A DNA stretch of 64,000 nucleotides, taken from positions 1-64,000 of the forward strand of contig JAQUKH010000008.1 of NCBI GenBank assembly GCA_028719205.1, in the 5' to 3' direction. This DNA is from a bacterium. GTDB lineage: Bacteria > JACRDZ01 > JAQUKH01. Positions 41,183 to 50,033 of this stretch are shown piece after piece (positions within the stretch are counted from its first letter, which is position 1; every line of letters starts with the position of its first letter). A program made the translations under genes and the position numbers. Below the pieces are notes generated by a model. That model searched no databases. It saw only the letters and a list, made by a program, of their open reading frames with translations, and had not been told where the DNA came from.

Positions 41183-42191
41183 CGTCCTCCTTCCAGCAAT
41201 GCGGGTCAGGCTGGTTGAAATCGCCGGACATCGCGTAGGCCCTCGCGCTGCACCCGCCTAAACACTCTTCATAACTTTCACATGAAACACATTTACCTTT
41301 GGCTTCTTTATTCCTGAGTTTCAGTAAGACCGGAGAATTTTTCCACAGATCCGATATGTCTTCCTTTAAAATATTCCCTATTGAAACCGGCATAAAACCG
41401 CAGGGGGTAACATCACCGTTAGGTTTAATCGCGAGTGATAGTTTCCCGCAACTGCTTCCCGGAACAATTGTTTTCTCCCTTCCCCCAAATTCCTTTAAAA
41501 GACAGATGACAGGGTCATCCAATGAAACTATAATATCTGAAACTTCTTTTTTCTTTATCAAAATATTCTTGTAAAATTCCATCCACTCCTGAGGAGTCAG
41601 GTCCAATTCATCACGATTTATAAATCCTGATCCGCTGCATTTATAATTATGAAAAGTAACTTTTTTAACGCCTAGTTTTCTAACGAGATCAATAAGCTCG
41701 CTGAAGTTTTTGTAATTTATTTTACTTATTACGGATGATACGGCAACATCAATATTATTTTTCTTTAATAGTTCGATCGCCGTAACTGCTTTTCTAAAAC
41801 TCCCTTTCTTGTTGCGAAAATTATCATGTTCTTCTTCCCGCGCGCTGTCTAAACTTATTTCAACTTTTGAAATTCTGCTTTCCTTGACTTTTTTAACAAT
41901 TTCCTCGTCAACCAGAAAACCATTAGTAGAAACACTTATATGGAGCCCGTTCTCCCGCGCGAATAACGCGATATCAAATATATCTTTTTTAAGAAAAGGC
42001 TCTCCACCGCCGAAATTAGCAAAATAGATCTTAGCCGCGACAAGCTTTTTAACTATTTCCTTATTCTCCTCTGTCGATAATTCTGAATATTTTTCCAGCC
42101 TTGAATAACAATGTTTGCAGTTAAAATTGCAGTGAACGGATAAACTCCAATTCACCAGGAGCGGGGTATTAGGTATTTTTGTTTTCATCAT
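41163..42191 (-). CDS. Radical SAM/SPASM protein (GeoRSP type)
   Basis: The SAM cluster motif CNFNCKHC lies at residues 21-28. The TIM-barrel core follows, then a full SPASM domain: CGKLSLAIKPNGDVTPC, CVSCESYEECLGGC and a last Cys in DPHC. Such enzymes modify peptides by radical chemistry, binding a chaperone of the PqqD type, which is encoded directly upstream. The combination radical SAM + SPASM-only + PqqD is the hallmark of the GeoRSP system. No precursor peptide gene is visible, since genes overlap on both sides. Confidence 0.92.
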   Translation of the reverse strand: MMKTKIPNTPLLVNWSLSVHCNFNCKHCYSRLEKYSELSTEENKEIVKKLVAAKIYFANFGGGEPFLKKDIFDIALFARENGLHISVSTNGFLVDEEIVKKVKESRISKVEISLDSAREEEHDNFRNKKGSFRKAVTAIELLKKNNIDVAVSSVISKINYKNFSELIDLVRKLGVKKVTFHNYKCSGSGFINRDELDLTPQEWMEFYKNILIKKKEVSDIIVSLDDPVICLLKEFGGREKTIVPGSSCGKLSLAIKPNGDVTPCGFMPVSIGNILKEDISDLWKNSPVLLKLRNKEAKGKCVSCESYEECLGGCSARAYAMSGDFNQPDPHCWKEDDVKNPA

Positions 42192-42495
42192 AAATCAACC
42201 AGCCTTCTTTTAAAAGCCGGCTTAGAAAAAAATTAATATCTTCTTTTAATGTTTTCTCATCCGTCTCAAAATTTTCAAGGATCTTTGAAACTATCTCATC
42301 TTCTCCCATGGTCCCGTCAGACAGCATCCATATTTTGCTGGCCACATAATTTAACTGGTGGACCATATCGGCAATAACCAAAGTTATTACCGCGTCCTCT
42401 GAAACATCCTCGCCGTTTCCCGCTCTTTTCAATAGTTCTTCTTCTTCGATCTCAATTCTCCAGACGATTTCAGGATTACGTTTGATTTTTTTCAT
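42169..42495 (-). CDS. PqqD-like peptide chaperone (RiPP recognition element), GeoRSP type
   Basis: The ATG at 42495 has GGGA upstream; a TTG at 42507 is less likely. The 108 residues follow the PqqD plan: short beta strands (IVWRIEIEEEELL), a long helix (VTLVIADMVHQLNYVASKIWMLSDG), and winged-helix end segments (IVSKILENFETDEKTLKEDINFFLSRLLKEGWL). Such domains bind leader peptides and hand them to radical SAM enzymes. It precedes that enzyme with a 23-base overlap. Confidence 0.88.
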   Translation of the reverse strand: MKKIKRNPEIVWRIEIEEEELLKRAGNGEDVSEDAVITLVIADMVHQLNYVASKIWMLSDGTMGEDEIVSKILENFETDEKTLKEDINFFLSRLLKEGWLIYDENKNT

Positions 42496-42507
42496 AGGAA
42501 TTCCCAA

Positions 42508-43737
42508 TTATGGTTTTTTACCGGAGCTATCGGTCTTCGCGGTTTTTATCTTTGATAATTCCAATAATTTATATGAAAGTTTCGCAACACAATACTGAAA
42601 TGAATATGCTAATTTATTATTTTCAAGAAATGAACTTACTTCAGCGGATTTCTTAAAATCCATTAAACGTTTTAATCTGGTTTTTAGAACATAATCATTG
42701 CTCCCGTTAACCGCTATTATGACCCGCGCTACCAGCGGATCCTGATATGAAAGCCTGTTTTTCATATCCCATATTTTCTCATATGCTTTAAAAAAATCAT
42801 ATTCTTTTTTATTTTTGATTTCCAACTCTTCTATTTTATTTTGTTCAAATTTACTGATAGCGACAAAAGTTGAATCCTTTTTCTTATCCCTTACCATTTT
42901 CAAAGCCATACTGCAATATCCTCTGCTTAATTGTATCATTTCATAAGACCGGACAAAATCTTTTTGCATATCTTTTTCCGCCATATCCCTGTATTTTAAA
43001 CCCTGGTTAAAATACCATTGTATTTCCTCATTCCCGCTCTCGAGTATACTGTCCATATCATCTTTTACAAGCTCATCCAAATCCACGACCTTTTCCTTTA
43101 TAATACCCTCTATCGCGGGATATAATTCCTCCACACTAAGTTTCATAGCACTCAATAAACAATCCACCGCGAATGAAATAGAATCCTGAGCGGAAATATA
43201 TTCCTTACGTTTAGCTTCCGCGCGCGCGTTTTCGTATGATACCCTGGCCTGCTGGAATAACTCTTTCAATTTCACGCTGAACCCGGTAAAATCATTATTA
43301 AAATAAAGCCTGTTGCAGCATTCAAATAATATATCAAGCTGCTGCATCCTGTTTTCCACTTTACTTTTCAGGTCATTTGATTCATAATTTGATAAATTAA
43401 AAACTTTATTCGCAAAATCTTCAGCAAACTCTATTTTTTTAATAGCCTGATCAAATTCTCCCTTTTCGATATATCCCTTAGCCTGGGAGGTAAATTCAAT
43501 CGCTTTTTTCAGAGTTAAATGATAATCTCCGTTATAAAATTCAGAAATCATAATTTCATACTCGATCAATTCTTCCAGCGCAGTCATCTTTGATTTAACC
43601 ATTTCTTTTATATTGGAAGTATCAATACTTTCATTGCTGTAATTGTCCTGGGAATACACAATAAACGCGGGATTTAAAACAAAAATAAAAATAAGGCTGA
43701 ATATGAAAATTCTCTTCATGGGTATACTCTTACTCAT
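42508..43737 (-). CDS. Secreted all-helical protein of unknown function
   Basis: A signal peptide (IFIFSLIFIFVLNPAFIVYS) is followed by about 380 residues of almost only amphipathic helices, with repeated YxxA-x-x-Y type pairs and two Cys pairs (FECCNR, SRGYC). No motif identifies an activity. It is first in the GeoRSP-like operon, 12 bases before the PqqD start, so it may work with the modified product. An alternative ATG at 43719 lies inside the signal peptide. Confidence 0.65.
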   Translation of the reverse strand: MSKSIPMKRIFIFSLIFIFVLNPAFIVYSQDNYSNESIDTSNIKEMVKSKMTALEELIEYEIMISEFYNGDYHLTLKKAIEFTSQAKGYIEKGEFDQAIKKIEFAEDFANKVFNLSNYESNDLKSKVENRMQQLDILFECCNRLYFNNDFTGFSVKLKELFQQARVSYENARAEAKRKEYISAQDSISFAVDCLLSAMKLSVEELYPAIEGIIKEKVVDLDELVKDDMDSILESGNEEIQWYFNQGLKYRDMAEKDMQKDFVRSYEMIQLSRGYCSMALKMVRDKKKDSTFVAISKFEQNKIEELEIKNKKEYDFFKAYEKIWDMKNRLSYQDPLVARVIIAVNGSNDYVLKTRLKRLMDFKKSAEVSSFLENNKLAYSFQYCVAKLSYKLLELSKIKTAKTDSSGKKP

Positions 43738-43783
43738 TATATTATGATATCATTTTTTATAAAATAATACTATTTGAAAATAT

Positions 43784-45301
43784 TTAATTTATCTTTTTAT
43801 TTTTTGGTATGCAAAAATTAATCAAAACACCAAAAAGAGTAAGAACAGAAACAAATTCCAACCGGCCGATCCACATTTCAATAATATAAACAATTTTCAG
43901 CGGGTTAGGCATAGCAGGCGAAGTTATACCGCAAGACAAACCTGTGTTGCTTCCCGCGGAGACGGATTCAAAAAATGCCTCGATCGCGGAATAACCATAA
44001 TACATTCCAAATATTGTTCCAACAAAATATGTTACCATATAAAGCAAAATGATCATCATCGCGTTTTTAACAAGCGCGTTATCTAAAACAATATCTCGGA
44101 TATGATGGAACTTTTGTGCGATCACGGATGATTCCGGTGAAATATATCTTCTTATTTCCTGAAGCAGGCTTTTGCAAACTATACCTACACGCAGGCCTTT
44201 AAAACCGCCGCCGGTAGAACAGGCACTGGCACCGATAGACATCGCGACAGTGACTCCCATCATGGAAAGAGGCCCCCATTCTTTAACAAATTGCCTCGTG
44301 TAAATAGACATAGTCCCTGTAGTAGTATGTCCGGATACAATTATAAAAAATGCCTTGCGAAAATTCATAAAAAACCCGGGGTATGTCTTTGCCTGAATTA
44401 ATCCCCACATTAAAATTATAAATGAAAGCGATAAAGTAGCTATAAAAGACCTTATCTCAATGTTTTTTAAAATTTCCTTCCTTTGGCCATTCCAAATAAC
44501 GTAATGAAGGGCGAAATTAAACGATCCTATAATTGAAAAAACAGTAGAAACCGCGTCAATCCAATAATTATGATAATAAACAATATTCTGGCTCTGCGGG
44601 GTAAAACCCCCGGTACTCCACGCGCCCATAAAAAGACAGGACCCGTGATAAATCGATTTCCAAAATGACAGCCCGTCAAAAAGTTCAACAATGCTAAAAA
44701 ATACCGTACCGATAACTAAATATGAAAGGCTGATCATCCAGATAGCCCTTGAGGTCTGGGCCACATTAGGCAGAAGTTTTTCTTCTCTTCCTTCACCTAC
44801 ATACAATTTAAACATCCCGCTGCCCCCGCCTGCCATAAAACTAAGCGCGACAACTACTATCCCCTGCCCGCCGCAATAAGTCAAAATATGCCTGTAAAAA
44901 TTAAGCCCGTAAGAAACATGATCCAGGTCATTCATTAAAAAAAGCCCGGTCGTTGTAAAACCGCTCATTACATCAAAACATGCGTCTAAATACGAGCCCA
45001 TAACCCCGCCAAGATAATAAGGGATCGCCGCCAGGCACATTGCCAATATCCAGCTAAAACCCACCGCGGCCAAACCTTGTGTCCAGGTAGGTGTTTTATC
45101 AGTACGGCAGGATATCATTAGTAAAAAACCAAAAATTATTGATATTGAACCTCCTAAAACCAGATCAAGCCCCGGATTCCATTCTTTTAAAAAAAAGCAG
45201 ACTATCGCGGGGATAAACAGGACAACACCTACACCTGAAATAATCTTAGAGGTTACAAAACCTATAATTTTTAAATCATCAATATCAGCCTTCGGACTCA
45301 T
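43784..45301 (-). CDS. trkH: TrkH/KtrB potassium uptake membrane subunit
   Basis: The 505-residue protein has four repeats of the M1-P-M2 filter plan, with glycine-centred filters MSGFTTTG, GAWSTGGFTP, SGHTTTGTMS and SAGSNTGLS. About ten to twelve membrane segments are present. It imports potassium with the help of TrkA subunits, which are encoded upstream. Its start overlaps the OB-fold gene by 17 bases. Confidence 0.93.
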   Translation of the reverse strand: MSPKADIDDLKIIGFVTSKIISGVGVVLFIPAIVCFFLKEWNPGLDLVLGGSISIIFGFLLMISCRTDKTPTWTQGLAAVGFSWILAMCLAAIPYYLGGVMGSYLDACFDVMSGFTTTGLFLMNDLDHVSYGLNFYRHILTYCGGQGIVVVALSFMAGGGSGMFKLYVGEGREEKLLPNVAQTSRAIWMISLSYLVIGTVFFSIVELFDGLSFWKSIYHGSCLFMGAWSTGGFTPQSQNIVYYHNYWIDAVSTVFSIIGSFNFALHYVIWNGQRKEILKNIEIRSFIATLSLSFIILMWGLIQAKTYPGFFMNFRKAFFIIVSGHTTTGTMSIYTRQFVKEWGPLSMMGVTVAMSIGASACSTGGGFKGLRVGIVCKSLLQEIRRYISPESSVIAQKFHHIRDIVLDNALVKNAMMIILLYMVTYFVGTIFGMYYGYSAIEAFFESVSAGSNTGLSCGITSPAMPNPLKIVYIIEMWIGRLEFVSVLTLFGVLINFCIPKNKKIN

Positions 45302-45785
45302 TTTCTTTTGCCCTCTTCCTTAAAAACAATTCAACACCTAATAAAATAACCGCCAATAAAAACACACCTATAGTTGTTTTAAGTTTTATATTATCAACCG
45401 GGTGCGAAACGCTTTCACCTTTTTTTAAAACACAGAAATTGTCCAAATGAATATCCGTTTCACCCATATGTTCGATACACGCGCGGTTGAATCTCCCTGT
45501 GATCTGCACAAAATCCCCTTTATGGCTGTAATCCCCGGGATGAGAAAGCTCTGCAACCGATTTTTCAGGAACCCAAATGCCGATAGCGTTAACGCCGTCG
45601 GAAACATTTATCCAGACAAAATCGCCTTTATGGAAAATATCCCCGATAACTTCACCCTTGATAGCAACTTCTTTCAGGTCATTTTCTTTCGCATTTTCAA
45701 TAAGATCAGTTACTGAGATAAAGGCATACGCGCTTGATATATAAAAAAATATAATTAAGAAAATAAATAAAGATATTCTTCTCAT
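45285..45785 (-). CDS. Secreted OB-fold protein with C-terminal membrane segment
   Basis: A signal peptide (ending SSAYA) is followed by an OB-type barrel: VAIKGEVIGDIFHKGDFVWINVSDGVNAIGIWV and DFVQITGRFNRACIEHMGETDIHLD. After about residue 128 a membrane helix (TIGVFLLAVILLGVELFL) and a basic tail anchor it. The barrel would face the periplasm. Its place between trkA and trkH suggests a link with potassium transport, which is not a known partner of OB-fold proteins. The ATG overlaps the stop of the 42-residue gene. Confidence 0.75.
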   Translation of the reverse strand: MRRISLFIFLIIFFYISSAYAFISVTDLIENAKENDLKEVAIKGEVIGDIFHKGDFVWINVSDGVNAIGIWVPEKSVAELSHPGDYSHKGDFVQITGRFNRACIEHMGETDIHLDNFCVLKKGESVSHPVDNIKLKTTIGVFLLAVILLGVELFLRKRAKENESEG

Positions 45786-45910
45786 CTTGAAAGGATCTCC
45801 GCTATCATAGATACGAATGCCATTAACAGAAATAAAGCAAGAGCAAACCCGATCTCTGTTAAAATTCCCAAGAAAATATTTTTTAACAAACTATTTCCAT
45901 TATTTGACAT
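45782..45910 (-). CDS. 42-residue membrane protein in the Trk operon
   Basis: The frame begins ATGTCAAATAATGG, 4 bases after the TrkA stop, and ends TGA overlapping the ATG of the next gene. It codes for MSNNGNSLLKN then one membrane helix (IFLGILTEIGFALALFLLMAFVSMIA) and a short tail. Coupling to both neighbours, the clean single helix and the polar N-terminus support a real small subunit. No Shine-Dalgarno is needed if it is coupled. It resembles KdpF-like accessory peptides only in style. Confidence 0.6.
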   Translation of the reverse strand: MSNNGNSLLKNIFLGILTEIGFALALFLLMAFVSMIAEILSR

Positions 45911-45914
45911 ATTT

Positions 45915-46580
45915 TTATTTTATTTTTCCTATTAGAGAAGTAAGAAGAGATTGTTCGTTTTCAACTGAGGTTAGCGCGATAACATCGTCCCCCGGGGTGA
46001 GAACTGTTTCGCCTTTTGGAATAATAATATCTCCACCGCGTATAATACTGACCAAAACAGAGTTTGGCGGCAGAATAATATCTTTTATCATTTTACCAAC
46101 GGCCGGTGAATCATCACTTAAGTCAACTCTGACCAGTGAAATATTGCCCTTTTTAAAACTTAGTAAGTTTATAAAATCATCCAGGGAAACTTCTTCCTCT
46201 ACGATCCTTGCGATAATAGTGGTACTGTTAACCGGAACATCAACACCCAACTCAGAAAATATTGCTTCATTATTCGGATTGTTAACACGGGCTACAGTGC
46301 GCAAAACATTGTATCCTGTTTTTGCAAGCTGGCACGCCACAAAATTATCCTCATCACTGCCTGTAACTGCGGCTAATACAGACGCCTTCGAGATACCCGC
46401 TTGTTCCAGAATACCAATATCGCAGCCATCTCCGTTTATTACCATTGTATCAATTTCCTGGGCAATTTCTTCACATCGAGCCCTATCCTTCTCTATCAAA
46501 GTAACACTAAGCCCGTCCTTAACCAGCTTTTTAACCAGATAATATCCGACTTTTCCGCCTCCGACAACTACAATATTCAT
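45915..46580 (-). CDS. trkA: TrkA-type potassium-channel regulatory subunit (second copy)
   Basis: The 221-residue protein has the Rossmann RCK-N domain (VVVGGGKVGYYLVKKLVKDG, VTGSDEDNFVACQLA) and an RCK-C domain after residue ~140 (RVDLSDDSPAVGKMIKDI). It binds NAD(H) or nucleotide and gates TrkH. It is a half-size TrkA, and a paralogue lies 4 bases upstream. Confidence 0.92.
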   Translation of the reverse strand: MNIVVVGGGKVGYYLVKKLVKDGLSVTLIEKDRARCEEIAQEIDTMVINGDGCDIGILEQAGISKASVLAAVTGSDEDNFVACQLAKTGYNVLRTVARVNNPNNEAIFSELGVDVPVNSTTIIARIVEEEVSLDDFINLLSFKKGNISLVRVDLSDDSPAVGKMIKDIILPPNSVLVSIIRGGDIIIPKGETVLTPGDDVIALTSVENEQSLLTSLIGKIK

Positions 46581-46584
46581 AATT

Positions 46585-47247
46585 TTACTCCACTGAGTCA
46601 GTATAAAAATAATCCGCGTATTTTGTAATTTTATCCGATTTTATCATCGCGTAAATTATATCATTTTTGTTAATAACATAATCTCTTTCCGCCATATTCA
46701 ATTTTTTTTCTTTTTTAACAAGAATGATCCTGAATTCATTCTTTTTTTCAACCTGTTCAATAGTTTTTCCGATTAAAGCTTCGGTAGGCAGAAAATTTAT
46801 TAATTTAATATCCCCATTTTCCATAACACTTGAATCACTGGAATAATTTGTCTGGATAATCTTATTCCTCATTAATTTAGCTATCAAGGTCGTCCCGCCA
46901 ACTACATCCAGCCCTAATTTTAAATATGTTTTTTCTCTGCCGGGATCATAAATCCTGGTAACTATTTTTTTTATTTTAAAAATTCCCTTCGCGACCTGGG
47001 CAGCCATAATATTTGTATTGTCACGATTTGTTACCGCCGCGAAAGCATCTGCTTTCTCTATTCCAGCCTCCAATAGAGCATTTTTATCAAAACCGCTTCC
47101 GACAACAGTAACCCCGTTAAATCCCGCGCCAAGACGGCTGAATGAATCAGGATTTTTGTCAACAACTACGACATTATGTCCGTCCTTAGCTAAAATACAA
47201 GCTAACTGGGCGCCGACACGGCCGCATCCTACAACAATAATATACAT
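46585..47247 (-). CDS. trkA: TrkA-type potassium-channel regulatory subunit (first copy)
   Basis: The same two-domain form: IVVGCGRVGAQLACILAKDG, VTNRDNTNIMAAQVAKG and KTIEQVEKKNEFRIILVKKEKK. The two half-size subunits together equal one full-length E. coli TrkA, so they may form hetero-oligomers. It is first in the operon and follows a strong promoter. Confidence 0.92.
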   Translation of the reverse strand: MYIIVVGCGRVGAQLACILAKDGHNVVVVDKNPDSFSRLGAGFNGVTVVGSGFDKNALLEAGIEKADAFAAVTNRDNTNIMAAQVAKGIFKIKKIVTRIYDPGREKTYLKLGLDVVGGTTLIAKLMRNKIIQTNYSSDSSVMENGDIKLINFLPTEALIGKTIEQVEKKNEFRIILVKKEKKLNMAERDYVINKNDIIYAMIKSDKITKYADYFYTDSVE

Positions 47248-47289
47248 AAATTTTTCCTTAAAAAATATTCCGAGTATTTTAAATTAAAA

Positions 47290-47317
47290 ATTATATACCC
47301 AAAGCCCGATTTGTCAA
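47290..47317 (-). promoter_or_regulatory. Sigma-70 promoter of the Trk operon
   Basis: Minus-strand TTGACA (47312-47317), a 16-base spacer and TATAAT (47290-47295), 43 bases before the trkA start. Confidence 0.8.
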
Positions 47318-47336
47318 GAATAAAATGAAAAACCAC

Positions 47337-47365
47337 TTGACAAACATAGTTGTTTTAACTATAAT
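47337..47365 (+). promoter_or_regulatory. Sigma-70 promoter of the DUF2155 gene
   Basis: Perfect TTGACA (47337-47342), a 17-base spacer and TATAAT (47360-47365). AAGGAGCGG lies just before the ATG at 47413. The two divergent promoters are only 20 bases apart. Confidence 0.85.
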
Positions 47366-47412
47366 TTTTTCAATTTAAATTATTAATATGAACCCTAAAA
47401 AGGAGCGGTAAA

Positions 47413-47901
47413 ATGTTAAATAATAGAAGTAAAATATTAAAAACAGCATATGTGGGACTATGCTTATGCTTTTTGGCTTCATGCCAGAATAAAGAAAAAG
47501 TATCTGAGAAACAACAGGGAATGCAGCAAATGCAACAATTTCCTCAGGCAGTTCCCGGAGCTGGAAGTACGTGGAAAGCGGTAAAGTTAATTGCAAAAGA
47601 CAAAACAAATCCAAATGATAAGGGCAAAGAATTCGACGTGGAAATAGGCGGTAATGCCGTTTTGATCCCAAATTCAAAACTAAAGATCAAAGTTGAAGAA
47701 TTTTTTCCTGATTTTTTTATGGATGAACAAAATAAAATGGCGTCTAAAAGCATTTCTTTAACCAACCCGGCCGTAGCTATTACAGTAGAAGAAGAAGGAA
47801 AACCTGCGTATCATGGATGGTTGTTCGCTAAATATCCTGATGTCCACGCATTCCCTCACGAAACAATAAGCATCAATTTGAAAGATTATATTAAAAAATA
47901 A
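47413..47901 (+). CDS. DUF2155 lipoprotein
   Basis: Lipobox FLASC ends the signal peptide at Cys24. A Gln/Met-rich linker leads to the DUF2155 domain: WKAVKLIAKDKTNPNDKGKEFDVEIGG, LKIKVEEFFPDF and AVAITVEEEGKPAYHGWLFAKYPDVHAFPHE. The family is periplasmic with unknown function. It is monocistronic and convergent with the SLBB gene. Confidence 0.88.
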   Translation: MLNNRSKILKTAYVGLCLCFLASCQNKEKVSEKQQGMQQMQQFPQAVPGAGSTWKAVKLIAKDKTNPNDKGKEFDVEIGGNAVLIPNSKLKIKVEEFFPDFFMDEQNKMASKSISLTNPAVAITVEEEGKPAYHGWLFAKYPDVHAFPHETISINLKDYIKK

Positions 47902-47905
47902 GAAG

Positions 47906-49210
47906 TTATCTGTTAAAGGTATGTACCACACCTACAATGATCGCGATCTCAGAGAAGAATCTAACTGTTTCTCTCCAGAAATGGGTCTTTTTAGGTATTA
48001 TAACAGTATCGCCTGACTCCAATGGGGGAAGGCCTGAGAACTCACTTTTATCTAAATTTTCAGTCAAATCTAATTTCAACGTATTTGGATAATCCTTACT
48101 ATTCTTTCCTTTAATAACTTTTATTTTATTTATATATGCCTCATCCGTTACACCGCCGGCTAATTGAACTACGTTCCAGATATTCCTATTCCCTTCTAAT
48201 TGATAAGAACCGGGATGATAAACCTCACCAAGCACATAAACTAAATTAGCTTTAGACTCCACCTCCGGACGAAGCAATCCTTCATAAATATAAGTTGGAA
48301 CAATAATAGTATCACCGGCTTTAACGATAGGATTTCCTGATAAATCCCCATTATTTATGTAATTATTTATAGAATAAGTATTTACTACAGGTAAATCACC
48401 TTTATATGAAATTATTGTTATTTTTTTTAAGTCAGCATAAGGAGTAAACCCGCCTGCTTTGGAAACGGCTTCAATTAATTCAATTGAATCTTCCAAAGGA
48501 TATACACCGGGTCCCCTTATTTCCCCGACAATATTTATATTTTTATGCCTTGTTTCTCCGCGTTTTCTTTCTTCTATCAATTTACCTTCTTCACCCAAAC
48601 GCGGGACATAAACAGTATCACCTGCTTTTAAAATCGGAAGCAGGCTGATATCCCCTGTTTGTAAATATTTATCCACATCTACCAGTATAACCTCTGATTT
48701 TTCCGCCCCTCCCCGTAAAATCCTGACACCCCTAAGAGAGGCATCCGCGGCACCTCCGCCGGCCTGTGTAATTACCTCTAAAATATTCGGCATCACCGCA
48801 AAAGAATATTGGCCCGGTTTCAGCACCTGTCCTAAAACAAAAACTCTGTTCCCCTTATAACCCTGAAGGTTCACTTCAACCTTAATAACATCTTTTAAGT
48901 ATTTTGAAAGTTGCTGAACTAATAATTTTTCCAACTGATCCACTGTCAATCCTGAAACTTCGATCTTTTCAATTACAGGCGGGAATATAATATTACCTTC
49001 AGGTGAAACAGTGACTATTTTTTCCAGCTCAGGATAACCCCACACCGAAATTCTAATTACATCTTCCGTCCGCAGATTATATTCCTTGACAACAGCGGTA
49101 GTTTCCGGAGTTTTATCTACCGCGGAAACTTTAATATCTTCCGCCCTTACCATCGGGAATGGAATAATCATACTGATTATCAATAAATAACAAATGAATT
49201 TTTTAAACAT
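47906..49210 (-). CDS. Polysaccharide export protein with SLBB domains (Wza-like)
   Basis: I take the ATG at 49210 (GTG at 49219 is possible). A signal peptide (ending PMVRA) is followed by the export domain YNLRTEDVIRISVWGYPELEKIVTVSPEGNIIFP and three SLBB domains (VFVLGQVLKPGQYSF, NIVGEIRGPGVYPLEDS, VYVLGEVYHPGSYQLEG). A final amphipathic/membrane segment FFSEIAIIVGVVHTF may cross the outer membrane. It is the outer-membrane outlet for exopolysaccharide; no polymerase or Wzc lies in the window. Confidence 0.9.
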   Translation of the reverse strand: MFKKFICYLLIISMIIPFPMVRAEDIKVSAVDKTPETTAVVKEYNLRTEDVIRISVWGYPELEKIVTVSPEGNIIFPPVIEKIEVSGLTVDQLEKLLVQQLSKYLKDVIKVEVNLQGYKGNRVFVLGQVLKPGQYSFAVMPNILEVITQAGGGAADASLRGVRILRGGAEKSEVILVDVDKYLQTGDISLLPILKAGDTVYVPRLGEEGKLIEERKRGETRHKNINIVGEIRGPGVYPLEDSIELIEAVSKAGGFTPYADLKKITIISYKGDLPVVNTYSINNYINNGDLSGNPIVKAGDTIIVPTYIYEGLLRPEVESKANLVYVLGEVYHPGSYQLEGNRNIWNVVQLAGGVTDEAYINKIKVIKGKNSKDYPNTLKLDLTENLDKSEFSGLPPLESGDTVIIPKKTHFWRETVRFFSEIAIIVGVVHTFNR

Positions 49211-49231
49211 TTTACTCACTTTCGTATTTTT

Positions 49232-50011
49232 CTAAAACACATGTGCTACACTTATAGCACTCTTGCTATTAACAAAACCGCCTGTATCTGAAACACTTCC
49301 CACAACCGAAAGGCTTATTTTCCAATCTGTTCCCGGACGGAACTCAATTCCAGGGCCCATATAAACTAAATTATAATCCGGAGTTTTTTCTCCATTGGTT
49401 TCCATAAAAAAAGATATTTTTTTACCGGATTGATATTCAAACGCGAAATCATATTGGAAAATATTTTTATATTTATAATCCCCTGCTACCGGAAACCATT
49501 CACCTAAATGAAAATAGAAAAAATAGTCCCCTTTCAATTGTCCGATTTCATATTTTCCCAAAAGAGAGCAAAGTAGATCCGTCTCTTTTCCTCCCAAACC
49601 CTTTTTTGATTCCCCTGTCTTTACTTTGCCCCCCAACTGCAAGGCTATATCCAGGTTCCGGTCAGCAAGCAAATCACCCTGATTTGAAAAAATCCTGTAC
49701 TTCAAAAATAATTGGCTATCACCTGATCCGCTTTGTTTATTTGTCCCGCCGGAAGTATACGGAAAAGACAGATCCAATTCCGTATCTTTATTAATACCAT
49801 AATACATATCAGCGGCGATATCCGAACGCCATGTAACATCTCCCAACCCAAAATTATTCTCCCTGGCATAAATTTCCTTTAAACTAAGCTGTAGCTTGTC
49901 AGCAGGAAGAAAACGGAAAGATGGTGTATAAAATGGGTTGGCATAAACCACTTTATCTACTTTTACTAAAAATAATACCGCTAAACTTATTAAAAAAAAA
50001 ATCTTTTTCAT
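49232..50011 (-). CDS. Outer-membrane beta-barrel-type protein
   Basis: The ATG at 50011 starts a signal peptide (MKKIFFLISLAVLFLVKVDKVVYA). A frame from 50089 overlaps the FN3 gene and is less likely. The mature ~235 residues hold alternating strands (GINKDTELDLSFPYTSGG, FLKYRIFSN, YKYKNIFQYDFAFEYQSGKK) and end in VAHVF. It may be a transporter-type barrel of the MetA-pathway-of-phenol-like group, but I could not settle a family. Confidence 0.72.
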   Translation of the reverse strand: MKKIFFLISLAVLFLVKVDKVVYANPFYTPSFRFLPADKLQLSLKEIYARENNFGLGDVTWRSDIAADMYYGINKDTELDLSFPYTSGGTNKQSGSGDSQLFLKYRIFSNQGDLLADRNLDIALQLGGKVKTGESKKGLGGKETDLLCSLLGKYEIGQLKGDYFFYFHLGEWFPVAGDYKYKNIFQYDFAFEYQSGKKISFFMETNGEKTPDYNLVYMGPGIEFRPGTDWKISLSVVGSVSDTGGFVNSKSAISVAHVF

Positions 50012-50033
50012 CAGGTTTATTACTATTTTTATT

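Noticed and set aside
45817-46542. A 241-codon open frame on the plus strand
   Set aside because: It is antisense to trkA, which has full Rossmann motifs. Its composition (Ser/Thr/Ile-rich) is that of a shadow frame.
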